From NCBI GenBank assembly GCA_023356515.1, contig JAKQYG010000022.1:1-18757 (forward strand): 18,757 nt of DNA, read 5' to 3'. Source of the stretch: Trichodesmium sp. MAG_R04. Lineage in GTDB: Bacteria; Cyanobacteriota; Cyanobacteriia; Cyanobacteriales; Microcoleaceae. Below the pieces are notes generated by a model that searched no databases, was not told the DNA's origin, and saw only the letters and a program-made list of their open reading frames with translations. The stretch's first letter is position 1. The number at the start of each line of letters is the position of its first letter. This document shows, piece by piece, positions 7,953 through 15,236 of the stretch. A program made the translations under genes and the position numbers.

Positions 7953-8561
7953 CATCATCAACAAATACAAATAGAGTGTCATGAAATATTCACACCAGAA
8001 CAAGTTCTAGAAAATCGTGGTAGGGTGGCCATTTTTATTGATGGGTCTAACTTATTTTATGCTGCTTTGCAGCTAGGGATTGAGATAGATTATACAAAAC
8101 TTCTTTGTTGTCTGATTGGAGGTTCTCGTCTCCTACGTTCTTTTTTCTACACAGGAGTAGATCGTACTAATGAAAAACAGCAAGGGTTTTTACTGTGGAT
8201 GCGTCGTAATGGTTATCGCGTTATTTCTAAAGAATTAGTACAATTACCTGATGGTTCTAAAAAAGCTAATCTTGATGTAGAAATTGCTGTTGATATGATG
8301 GCTTTGGTTGGGTCTTATGATACTGCTATATTAGTTAGTGGAGATGGAGATTTAGCTTATGCTGTAGATGCTATTAGTTATAAAGGGGTTAGGGTTGAAG
8401 TTGTTAGTCTTAGAGCTATGACTAGCGATAGTTTAATTAATGTTTCTGACCGTTATATAGACTTGGAGCAAATTAAAGAGGATATCCAAAAAACTTCTAA
8501 ATCTCCTAGCTATACCTATCGTCCTCTATCAGCAATAGGTTTAATGGATGAACATGGTTAA
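7947..8561 (+). CDS. labA: LabA-like NYN-domain protein
   Basis: A 204-residue NYN (PIN-like) domain protein, the type founded on cyanobacterial LabA. In Synechococcus elongatus LabA is required for negative feedback from KaiC on gene expression in the circadian output pathway; whether this copy acts so is inference. The domain begins with VAIFIDGSNLFYAAL (28-41, acidic Asp 32). It continues through KKANLDVEIAVDMMAL (Asp 110 and Asp 116) and ends with the core ILVSGDGDLAYAVDAI (Asp 133 and Asp 135). These Asp residues form the metal-binding acidic cluster expected of a PIN-like nuclease, and all are present, so nuclease activity is possible. The C-terminal 40 residues are polar and probably unstructured. 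An identical 17-base sequence sits at the start codon and across the stop codon. No neighbour is a clock gene. Confidence 0.88.
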   Translation: MLHHQQIQIECHEIFTPEQVLENRGRVAIFIDGSNLFYAALQLGIEIDYTKLLCCLIGGSRLLRSFFYTGVDRTNEKQQGFLLWMRRNGYRVISKELVQLPDGSKKANLDVEIAVDMMALVGSYDTAILVSGDGDLAYAVDAISYKGVRVEVVSLRAMTSDSLINVSDRYIDLEQIKEDIQKTSKSPSYTYRPLSAIGLMDEHG

Positions 8562-8572
8562 AAAACATGTTG
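8556..8572. repeat. 17-base direct repeat, copy 2 (spans labA stop)
   Basis: This is an exact second copy of the sequence at 7936-7952. It begins in the last sense codon of labA and includes the stop. It recreates an ATG at 8567 that opens a 15-codon frame ending at 8614, which I do not regard as a gene. Confidence 0.9.
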
Positions 8573-9180
8573 GCTTCTAGTTTGACTTGGAACAATTGGC
8601 AAATTTTAGAATAGTAATGAATGTAAGAGTAGTGTTAATTTTTCTTGAAATTAGCGGATTAATACCCATAATGTATTGTCTTCTTGATTGGAGAGATACG
8701 TTAAAGCAAAATTTAAATGTTACTCATTGAAAGGAAAGTTTGAAAAACTAAGCATTATCCATCTAAAACCTGGAAAAATTTGTGCTTATGATCAAAAACT
8801 TTCCTTTATTTTTCTTTGAATATACTAATATTTTATAAGTGAAGTAAGACTAGCTAAATAAATATAGTCTCCTCATGATACATTGGTTTAAGTGGTGTTA
8901 AATATTGAGGAAAGTGCTTAAAAATGATGAATACAGTATATTAGATGATTATATGTGGTATAAATGATTAAATAAGCTAATAGATATTTCAAATGCGTCT
9001 TAGTAAGTAATAAGGGTTTTTTCTTAAACTCGCCATACAAAAATACTTGGTTAAAAGGAACCAATAGATTAAATGTTTTTTGCTTGTTTTCTATTCTACC
9101 ACCTATCTTTTCTGGTATTTATTTCAGATTTATATAAAGAAGTCTCTTAAGAAAGATTATATGATTATAATAAGCTTTTT
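8562..9180. other. AT-rich gap between labA and lptC
   Basis: Besides the 76-base hairpin, there is a perfect 6-base stem TTGGTT/AACCAA (9047-9052 and 9059-9064, 6-base loop) and a 6-base stem AGACTA/TAGTCT (8847-8852 and 8865-8870). No gene, RNA gene or IS end is recognisable. The lptC promoter presumably lies here. Confidence 0.5.
8731..8806. repeat. 76-base imperfect hairpin downstream of labA
   Basis: The outer arms AAGGAAAGTTT (8731-8741) and AAACTTTCCTT (8796-8806) are an 11-base perfect inverted repeat. Inside a symmetrical 7/7 internal loop, TAAGCA (8749-8754) pairs with TGCTTA (8783-8788). T-rich sequence follows the right arm (8807-8817). It could be a structured RNA, a distant labA terminator or a decayed miniature element; the sequence does not separate these. 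Confidence 0.6.
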
Positions 9181-10344
9181 ATGAAAACACTAAATAATTA
9201 TTTTTCTTATTTTCAAAATTCATCAATACTTTTATTTATATTAGTAACTTTACTTCTAGGAATAACCGCTTGTAATAAAAAAAATCAAGGTCAAGCAAAT
9301 ATTTCTGAAGAAATAATTTCTAATGAAATCATAGAAAGTGATTTAATATTAAATGACGTTACTCTTGAAGAAGTATCTGAAGCAGGTCAAATGTTGTGGC
9401 GGGTAAAATCTCAACAAGCTTCCTATGCTAAAAATCAAGAATTAGTTAAAGTTATTAAACCTAAAAGTGAATTATTTCGAGATGGAAAATTAGCCTATAA
9501 AATTACTGCATTGCAAGGAGAAGTATATCAAGATGAAAACAAAATTTTGCTTATAGAAGAAATAGAAGTATATGACATCCAACATCAAATAATTATCAGA
9601 GGACAACAGTTAGAATGGTTAACTGAACCAGGAATTATTATTGTTCGCAACAATATAATAGGTGGTAATGAACAGCTACAAGCATCAGCTCAAATGGCCA
9701 AAGTTATTAGTCTAGAAAACAGAATAGAGTTTTATGGTCAAGTAGTGGCTATGTTCAAAGAACCTGTTCTCAAAATTCAAACCGATCAATTATTTTGGGA
9801 GATAGATAAAAAAAAATTGATTGCTAATAAACCAATAAAAATAGAAGAGTTAAAAGATAAACAAGTTATTGGTATCGCTTATGGTGAAGAATCAGATTTT
9901 AATTTAGAAAGTCAAATAGCTACTATTAAGAAAAATGTACAGTTACTCCGAACTAACCCAAAAATACAAATAAGTAGTGATTTGATGATTTGGAATATGC
10001 CACAAGGTTTGATAGATTCACCAGGACCTATAACAGTATTAGAACAAGGAGAAAAAGTAGTTTTACAAGCAGATAAAGGTCAAGGAAATTTTAATAAAAA
10101 TACTTTTGTTTTATCGGGAGATGTGGTTGGTATTGGGCAACAAAATCAAGCTCAATTGAGTAGCGATCGCCTAACTTGGTATTCAAATAATCAAACTTTT
10201 GAAGCAGAAGGTAATGTATTTTATCGTCAAGTTGATCCACCATTTAATGTTAGAGGCCCTCAAGCAGTAGGGCAGCTAAAAAATGAGAAAGTTATTATTC
10301 AAGGTGATAATAATAACGTAGTGACAGAAATTATTCCTCAATAA
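9181..10344 (+). CDS. lptC: LPS export protein LptC, lipoprotein-anchored, two-part form
   Basis: LptC takes lipopolysaccharide from the LptBFG transporter in the inner membrane and hands it to the periplasmic bridge. The N-terminus is a signal peptide with hydrophobic core ILLFILVTLLLG and a lipobox ITAC, so Cys 31 is likely lipidated; E. coli LptC is instead held by a membrane helix. The mature part starts with a segment typical of LptC (VTLEEVSEAGQMLWRVKSQQASY, about 59-82). It then runs as a long series of short beta strands with OstA/LptA-like character (for example ALQGEVYQDENKILLIEEIEVYD, then LSGDVVG and FEAEGNVFYR). At 387 residues it is about twice the enterobacterial protein, the extended form I associate with cyanobacteria, in which LptC- and LptA-like beta-jellyroll parts are joined. 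Gene neighbours give no further support. Confidence 0.85.
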   Translation: MKTLNNYFSYFQNSSILLFILVTLLLGITACNKKNQGQANISEEIISNEIIESDLILNDVTLEEVSEAGQMLWRVKSQQASYAKNQELVKVIKPKSELFRDGKLAYKITALQGEVYQDENKILLIEEIEVYDIQHQIIIRGQQLEWLTEPGIIIVRNNIIGGNEQLQASAQMAKVISLENRIEFYGQVVAMFKEPVLKIQTDQLFWEIDKKKLIANKPIKIEELKDKQVIGIAYGEESDFNLESQIATIKKNVQLLRTNPKIQISSDLMIWNMPQGLIDSPGPITVLEQGEKVVLQADKGQGNFNKNTFVLSGDVVGIGQQNQAQLSSDRLTWYSNNQTFEAEGNVFYRQVDPPFNVRGPQAVGQLKNEKVIIQGDNNNVVTEIIPQ

Positions 10345-10363
10345 TGTCTTTAAATTTTCTTAT

Positions 10364-10406
10364 GGTTGCGATTACACAACATTAACCAAATAATGAGATC
10401 GCAACC
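10364..10406. repeat. Inverted repeat between lptC and tocopherol cyclase
   Basis: GGTTGCGAT (10364-10372) and ATCGCAACC (10398-10406) form a 9-base perfect inverted repeat around a 25-base loop, starting 19 bases after the lptC stop. There is no T-tract after it, so it may be an operator, an mRNA 3'-end stabiliser or a weak terminator. Confidence 0.55.
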
Positions 10407-10452
10407 TTAGTCCAAAAAATCTTAATCATTTCTACAAAATTACTAAGCAGTT

Positions 10453-11529
10453 GTGAAAACATATTCTCTACAAACACCCCATACTGGGTATCACTGGGAT
10501 GGTAGCGATCGCCGTTTCTTTGAAGGCTGGTATTATCGAGTTACCCTACCAGAAGAAAAACAAACCTTCGCCTTCATGTATTCTATAGAAGATCCTATCG
10601 GTGGTAAACCTAATAGTGGTGGTGGTGCTCAAATTCTTGGCCCTAATGACGAATATCTTTGTCGTTCCTTCCCAAATGTCAAAAAATTTTGGGCAACTCC
10701 AGGGGTTCTAGAATTAGGTCATTGGGGACAAACAAATTTAACAAGTCCAGTTGGCTATTTAGATCCACAAGTATTTGAGGATAAAATTAAACAAGGGTAT
10801 CAAGCTACTGCTACTTGGCATCAAGGAGTTCTCTGGGATCCAGGAACAAATAATTATTGTCGTTGGCAATATGAAACACAACCTATCTATGGTTGGGGAA
10901 ACCCAGATGCAATACAACAGTCAACTGCAGGTTGGCTATCATTTTTACCAATTTTTGAGCCGGGATGGCAAATATTAATGGCTCATGGTCTGGCTACTGG
11001 TTGGATAGAATGGAATGGGTGTATCTACAAGTTTACTAATGCACCAGCGTATAGTGAAAAAAATTGGGGTGGTGCATTTCCCAAAAAGTGGTTTTGGCTT
11101 AACTGCAATAGTTTCTATGATGTATCAGATTTAGCTTTAACTGCTGGTGGTGGTAAGCGAGGAGTATTGTGGTGGATGGAAAAAGTGGCTATGGTAGGTA
11201 TTCATTATCAAGGCAAATTTTATGAGTTTGTGCCGTGGAACTCTGAAGTATATTGGCAAATTCAGCCTTGGGGAGAATGGCAAATGCAAGCAAAAAATGA
11301 TTTATTTGAAGTAGAGTTGACTGCAAGTACAAATCATTCTGGTACACTTTTGCGGGCACCATCAGAAAAGGGATTAATATTTTTGTGTCGAGATACTATG
11401 CATGGTCATTTACAGTTGAAGTTAAGAGAAGTTAGGAATAGTTATTCAAAATTAATTTTGGAGGCGCGTAGCGATCTATGTGGTTTAGAAGTTGGTGGCG
11501 GATCTTGGGAAAAACCTTGGATTAAGTGA
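10453..11529 (+). CDS. vte1: Tocopherol cyclase
   Basis: Tocopherol cyclase closes the chromanol ring in vitamin E synthesis, turning phytylbenzoquinols into tocopherols. The 358-residue length matches the cyanobacterial enzyme. The N-terminus TPHTGYHWDGSDRRFFEGWYYRV (9-31) has the family's opening block. Further conserved features are FAFMYSIEDP, the GAQILGP segment, the W-rich NWGGAFPKKWFWLNCNSF and GGGKRG, and the C-terminal CGLEVGGGSWEKPW. Nothing suggests export; the enzyme should act at a membrane surface. Translation starts at GTG (10453), since the family-conserved block begins within ten residues and there is no upstream in-frame ATG. The gene is not linked to other vitamin E genes here. 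It carries a HIP1 site near its start and converges with dacB. Confidence 0.93.
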   Translation: MKTYSLQTPHTGYHWDGSDRRFFEGWYYRVTLPEEKQTFAFMYSIEDPIGGKPNSGGGAQILGPNDEYLCRSFPNVKKFWATPGVLELGHWGQTNLTSPVGYLDPQVFEDKIKQGYQATATWHQGVLWDPGTNNYCRWQYETQPIYGWGNPDAIQQSTAGWLSFLPIFEPGWQILMAHGLATGWIEWNGCIYKFTNAPAYSEKNWGGAFPKKWFWLNCNSFYDVSDLALTAGGGKRGVLWWMEKVAMVGIHYQGKFYEFVPWNSEVYWQIQPWGEWQMQAKNDLFEVELTASTNHSGTLLRAPSEKGLIFLCRDTMHGHLQLKLREVRNSYSKLILEARSDLCGLEVGGGSWEKPWIK

Positions 11530-11535
11530 TACAAC

Positions 11536-11560
11536 CTACATTTTGTAGAGCAAAATGTAG
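11536..11560. terminator. Hairpin between convergent tocopherol cyclase and dacB
   Basis: CTACATTTTG (11536-11545) and CAAAATGTAG (11551-11560) form a perfect 10-base-pair stem with a TAGAG loop, beginning seven bases after the tocopherol cyclase stop. There is no good T-tract on either strand, so as an intrinsic terminator it is imperfect. Its position suggests a transcript end or 3' stabiliser. Confidence 0.6.
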
Positions 11561-11572
11561 CATAAAAATATA

Positions 11573-11586
11573 AGTCAAAAGTAAAA
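11573..11586. repeat. Two-unit heptamer repeat (AGTCAAA/AGTAAAA)
   Basis: Two consecutive 7-base units are the reverse-complement form of the TTTTGAC/TTTTAAC heptamers seen at 2984-2997. They lie in the short space between convergent genes. Confidence 0.4.
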
Positions 11587-11684
11587 AATAAGAAGAAAAT
11601 TATAGTGGCCAATAAGAGTCAAGGATTTTAAGATTATTGCCCCTAAACACTTATCATCTGTATGGCCATTACAAAACTCAACTC

Positions 11685-12995
11685 CTAACTTCCTAAAAGG
11701 AAATGATTTCTTTTACTGTCTCCCAAATTTAAGCGATCGGCATTAATTTTAGGAATAATAGCTCTAGGTGGTGCTGTTGCTCCCCACCTATCAACTAATT
11801 GTTGCAAAAATTTATCTTGCTCTGCTCGTGTTTCTTCCCAGTAAGAACTGCGGTTAATTATTGTAAACCAAACTAAACCCTTTTCCTGTGTTGGAAAAAC
11901 TCCGGCTAAAGCAATTACATTATTTAAAGTACCAGTTTTCACTACTGCCCCCTGAGGAATATTTCTTGACTGATCAGTTAAAGTTCCCGTATCGTAATTA
12001 GATACCGGAAATAGATCACCAATAACCCACTGAGAAGTTTGCAGATACCTTTGAATAGCTAAGAACATTGCAGTTACAGCTCTTGGGGAAATCTTATTCT
12101 CTATTCCCAACCCAGAACCATTAACTAATTTTATTTCTGCTTTGGGCACCCCAGAACTCCAGGCAGCTTTGTGTTGCACAACCTTTGCTCCTCCCAAATT
12201 TTTCGCCAATGTCTCAGCCAAATTATTGTTACTTTCTACATTCATTTTTTTGAGAATATGCACTAACGGTAATGACTTATGTCTAATAATAGGTCTTTTC
12301 TTAGGTACAGATTTTTGGGATATCACAGAACCAGCGATCGCTACTTTCGGCATCAGTGTTCCTGGTGGCATTTGGTCATAGATACTTCTGACATTTCTAG
12401 ACCAGGTTGCTGAATTTATACCTTCTCGCAATAACTGGCCAGCCACTAAACGGTCATACTGATTGTTCATCCAAAAATCACCTACTATGACTAAATTGCC
12501 TCTCACCTGATTAATATGCAATTTTTGTATAGCATTACCCAATGCGATCGCTTCTTCCCAGACAAAATAAGGGTCTCTATCACCATTAATTACTAAATCT
12601 CCTCGCAAGATACCATTAGTAATTGGACCTGTAATACTAATCAAGGTTTCAAATTGATGTTGCGGTCCCCAAGTTTCAAGTGCAGCTAAAGATGTAGCAA
12701 TTTTAGTTAAAGAAGCACCGGGAATGGGAGTTGTCCCTTCGTGACTATTTAGAGATCTTAGTTCTGACTGGATCCAAATACCCTGAGTATTAGCAGTTAG
12801 TAGTCCTTTTGTTTTTAAGCCTTCTAAGTATTCATCTACTTTTAAGTTCAATATTTCATCTGAATTTTCAGGCAAAACCAATTCAGGTAGTCCTGCTTGC
12901 CATTTAAGTATAGTTACAGTGTTTTGTCCAATAGTTTGTATTCCTGCCACTTCTAACCACAGATGTATAAATCCGTAGCTGAACAATTCCCACAT
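11685..12995 (-). CDS. dacB: D-alanyl-D-alanine carboxypeptidase/endopeptidase, PBP4 type (peptidase S13)
   Basis: S13 enzymes trim or cleave peptidoglycan stem peptides in the periplasm. All three active-site motifs of the penicillin-binding fold are present and in order: SLTK (95-98) in PIPGASLTK, SNN (255-257) in NVESNNNLAE, and KTG (353-355) in VVKTGTLNN. The long insert between the first and second motifs, with GDLVINGDRDPYF (132-144), is typical of PBP4-type proteins. Also recognisable are VNGSGLG (291-297) and SPRAVTAM (303-310). The 436-residue length fits. The first 20 residues are hydrophobic but lack the basic start and cleavage site of a standard signal peptide, which is odd for a periplasmic enzyme. 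Two HIP1 sites lie within the gene. It diverges from plsX. Confidence 0.93.
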   Translation of the reverse strand: MWELFSYGFIHLWLEVAGIQTIGQNTVTILKWQAGLPELVLPENSDEILNLKVDEYLEGLKTKGLLTANTQGIWIQSELRSLNSHEGTTPIPGASLTKIATSLAALETWGPQHQFETLISITGPITNGILRGDLVINGDRDPYFVWEEAIALGNAIQKLHINQVRGNLVIVGDFWMNNQYDRLVAGQLLREGINSATWSRNVRSIYDQMPPGTLMPKVAIAGSVISQKSVPKKRPIIRHKSLPLVHILKKMNVESNNNLAETLAKNLGGAKVVQHKAAWSSGVPKAEIKLVNGSGLGIENKISPRAVTAMFLAIQRYLQTSQWVIGDLFPVSNYDTGTLTDQSRNIPQGAVVKTGTLNNVIALAGVFPTQEKGLVWFTIINRSSYWEETRAEQDKFLQQLVDRWGATAPPRAIIPKINADRLNLGDSKRNHFLLGS

Positions 12996-13392
12996 AACTT
13001 AATTCAATGTTTTTCCAACTTTTCTATTATAGAAAACTTTATTCACACTCGGTGCTCTAAAGAGATGAAAAAAATATTTGATAATGTAATATGAAAAGAA
13101 CTTACACAAGGATACTACACCAATTGAGGGTGGCTCCTACATATGGCTTTTTTGAGGTGAAGCGTTTGTCAGTACTGATGAAGCAAATATACATAGGGTT
13201 TTCAGAAAAAGTCTTTTGAACGAGTAGAGAACCAACTCATTAAAGGCAGAAAAAAGTCTAAAGCCTTTATTTATCAATGCTTTAATATTTAATGTGCAAG
13301 CCCTACAAATTAAAGTTATTTTTCTAAAGTAAGAAAGTCAATAAATAATCAATTAACTGATAGAATTTTAAAGGTTTCTCTAACTTTGATAA
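12996..13392. other. Divergent promoter region between dacB and plsX
   Basis: This 397-base gap must hold both promoters, but I cannot place either with confidence. One hairpin is visible: TAAAGGC (13241-13247) and GCCTTTA (13263-13269) with a 15-base loop, in the plsX leader. Nothing else is recognisable. Confidence 0.5.
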
Positions 13393-14406
13393 ATGGGAAT
13401 AATACCTACACGAATTGCAATTGACGCTATGGGTGGGGACCATGCTCCATCAGAAATTGTTGAGGGAGCAATCAAGGCCCAAGAAGCTTATGGTGTCAAA
13501 GTATTGCTAGTTGGCGACCCTCAGCAAATTAAAGCTTGTATAGATAATAAATTAAGCCAACCTCTGCCAGAAATAGTTCCTGCTCAGGACATAGTAAAAA
13601 TGGATGAAGAACCTTTGACTGCCATTAGGCGTAAGTCTAAAGCATCAATTAACATTGCTATGAACTTAGTAAAGGAGAAAGAAGCAGATGCTGTGGTTTC
13701 TGCAGGTCATTCAGGAGCCGTAATGGCCTCCGCTTTGCTGCGTTTGGGAAGAATACCAGGGATTGATCGCCCTGCAATTGGGGCTGTCTTACCCACTATG
13801 ATTCCCAAAAAACCAGTCCTGATACTTGATGTGGGAGCAAATGTGGACTGTCGCCCCAAATATTTAGAACAGTTTGCAGTGATGGGGACAATTTACAGTG
13901 AATATGTTCTGGCCATTAATGAGCCAAAGGTGGGACTACTTAATATTGGGGAAGAAGCATCAAAAGGAAATGATCTGGCAGTAAGGACTTACCAAATACT
14001 ACAAGAAAATAGTCAAATCAAATTTATTGGTAATGCAGAAGGTCGTGATGTTTTATCTGGTGAATTTGATGTGATAGTTTGTGATGGTTTTGCAGGTAAT
14101 ATTTTATTAAAGTTTGCGGAGGCAGTTGGTGATGCTGTACTGCAAATGATGAGGGAAGAATTGACGCCTGGTCTGAGTGGAAAAATAGGTACTGCAATAT
14201 TACGACCTAATTTAAAACGTATGAAGCAAAGAATAGACCATGTCGAACATGGAGGAGGATTATTATTAGGAGTAGGAGGAATTTGTATTATTAGTCATGG
14301 TTCCTCTAAAGCACAATCTATATCTAATGCAATTCGTTCAGCAAAAGAAGCTGTTGAAAATAGAGTGCTAGAACGAATTAATTCTAAGTATGTACTCGAA
14401 AGTTAA
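13393..14406 (+). CDS. plsX: Phosphate acyltransferase PlsX
   Basis: PlsX converts acyl-ACP and phosphate to acyl-phosphate, the acyl donor for the first acylation of glycerol-3-phosphate. The opening IAIDAMGGDHAP (8-19) is diagnostic. Further family blocks follow: VSAGHSGAVMASALLRLGRI, LDVGANVDCRPKYLEQFAVMG, VGLLNIGEEASKGNDL, FDVIVCDGFAGNILLKFAE and, near the end, GGGLLLGVGGICIISHGSS. The 337-residue length is normal and the protein is a peripheral membrane enzyme. The start ATG at 13393 is chosen because the conserved block begins just after it; there is no strong ribosome binding site. fabH would be expected to follow closely, but here an IS607-type relic and more than 800 bases separate them. 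Confidence 0.97.
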   Translation: MGIIPTRIAIDAMGGDHAPSEIVEGAIKAQEAYGVKVLLVGDPQQIKACIDNKLSQPLPEIVPAQDIVKMDEEPLTAIRRKSKASINIAMNLVKEKEADAVVSAGHSGAVMASALLRLGRIPGIDRPAIGAVLPTMIPKKPVLILDVGANVDCRPKYLEQFAVMGTIYSEYVLAINEPKVGLLNIGEEASKGNDLAVRTYQILQENSQIKFIGNAEGRDVLSGEFDVIVCDGFAGNILLKFAEAVGDAVLQMMREELTPGLSGKIGTAILRPNLKRMKQRIDHVEHGGGLLLGVGGICIISHGSSKAQSISNAIRSAKEAVENRVLERINSKYVLES

Positions 14407-14443
14407 GAAATCAAGAGTTACTAATCAATAATTCCTTCTTTCT

Positions 14444-14473
14444 AAAAAAAGTCAGAAGTAATATTCTTTTTTT
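14444..14473 (+). terminator. Possible plsX terminator
   Basis: An A-tract AAAAAAAG (14444-14451) and a complementary CTTTTTTT (14466-14473) lie 38 bases after the plsX stop and could fold into an A/U hairpin ending in a U-tract. The GC content is very low, so this is weak. Confidence 0.3.
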
Positions 14474-14608
14474 GAAGCTTTAATGATTATTTAGTAAATT
14501 TGACTCTAGATTTTTTGATTGTGAGGATGTGGTTTAAATAAGCTCTGAAAAGCAGTGAAAACAAACAGTAAATTTAAAAACAAAAAGAGCTTTTTCTAGA
14601 AGACAAAA

Positions 14609-14637
14609 ACCTGTACAATACTTGACATACCTGTACA
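14609..14637. repeat. Paired ACCTGTACA direct repeats before the IS607 relic
   Basis: ACCTGTACA occurs at 14609-14617 and 14629-14637, exactly 20 bases apart, each containing the palindrome TGTACA. The second ends three bases before the recombinase ATG. They are candidates for the recombinase binding sites at the element's left end. Confidence 0.55.
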
Positions 14638-14639
14638 TA

Positions 14640-14902
14640 ATGTCTAGGATTCACTATAGACCGAATGAATTTACTAATTTAGCCGGAGTCAGTGTCAAAA
14701 CATTACATCGATGGGACTCTTCTGGAAAACTGAAGCCATTAAGAACAATAGGGGGTCATCGGTACTATACAGATGAACACATTTTAAAGGAATAGTAAAA
14801 AACCCCCGTATTAATGTAATTTATTGTCGGGTTTCCGGTTTATGCTCAAAAACCCGAACTATCACTCCCAAGCCGAAGCAATGAAAGAATTCTGTACCGC
14901 TG
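14640..14902 (+). pseudogene. IS607-family TnpA (serine recombinase with MerR-like HTH), frameshifted relic
   Basis: The ATG at 14640 opens 51 codons that read as the MerR-like DNA-binding head of IS607 TnpA, with landmarks NEFTNLAGVSVKTLHRWDSS and IGGHRYYTDEH, stopped by TAG at 14793. From 14801, in another frame, RINVIYCRVSG matches the start of the serine recombinase catalytic domain (expected YxRVSS with the nucleophile Ser). The following sequence then reads AQKPEL in a third frame (from 14844) and SQAEAMKEFCTAG in a further shift (from 14866). At least three frameshifts and the loss of everything after the first part of the catalytic domain make it dead. No TnpB follows. It separates plsX from fabH. 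Confidence 0.8.
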
Positions 14903-15139
14903 GTTGAAGCAGGAATTGAACAGCAAGCCTGTCTAGGTTTGTATAGGTTTCATGAAGCAGAAAAGTATATAGATTCAGGAATTATTTATAAAAAGCACTT
15001 ATTGAAAGATTTAGCCAAGTCTATATGCTTAATATATTTAAGAATCTCAAAAGTTGTAGTTCAAGTCTATATTGAAATGAAGAATACAGCAAATTTTGAT
15101 CAAATAATGTACAGGGTAAATGGTGAAAATTTATGTAGT

Positions 15140-15155
15140 GCGGGCATCTTGCCCC
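15140..15155. repeat. Palindromic repeat-like sequence GCGGGCATCTTGCCCC
   Basis: GGGCA (15142-15146) and TGCCC (15150-15154) form a tight stem with a 3-base loop in otherwise AT-rich sequence. I recall GCGGGCATCTTGCCCGC-like units scattered through many cyanobacterial genomes; that comparison is from memory. Confidence 0.5.
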
Positions 15156-15236
15156 CATGGGTGTACCTCATAACAACGGAAAGCGCTATAAGTAATACTA
15201 ATAAACAAATAATAATTAAAAATAAAAACTGAACAA

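Larger units (their letters stand above)
14407..15236. other. 830-base gap between plsX and fabH, holding IS607 debris
   Basis: The gap holds the possible plsX terminator, the paired TGTACA repeats and recombinase relic (14609-14902), and a palindromic dispersed-repeat-like sequence at 15140-15155. The rest (about 14903-15130) is AT-rich and unrecognised. A 97-codon frame at 14939-15232 crosses the palindromic repeat and looks accidental. The separate fabH promoter presumably lies near the right end. Confidence 0.6.

Noticed and set aside
8567..8614. 15-codon frame started by the ATG in the second 17-base repeat
   Set aside because: It is very short and lacks its own ribosome binding site; the ATG is a by-product of the repeat.
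14939..15232. 97-codon plus-strand frame upstream of fabH
   Set aside because: It begins at the end of IS607 debris and runs through a palindromic repeat-like sequence; no family resemblance or ribosome binding site.
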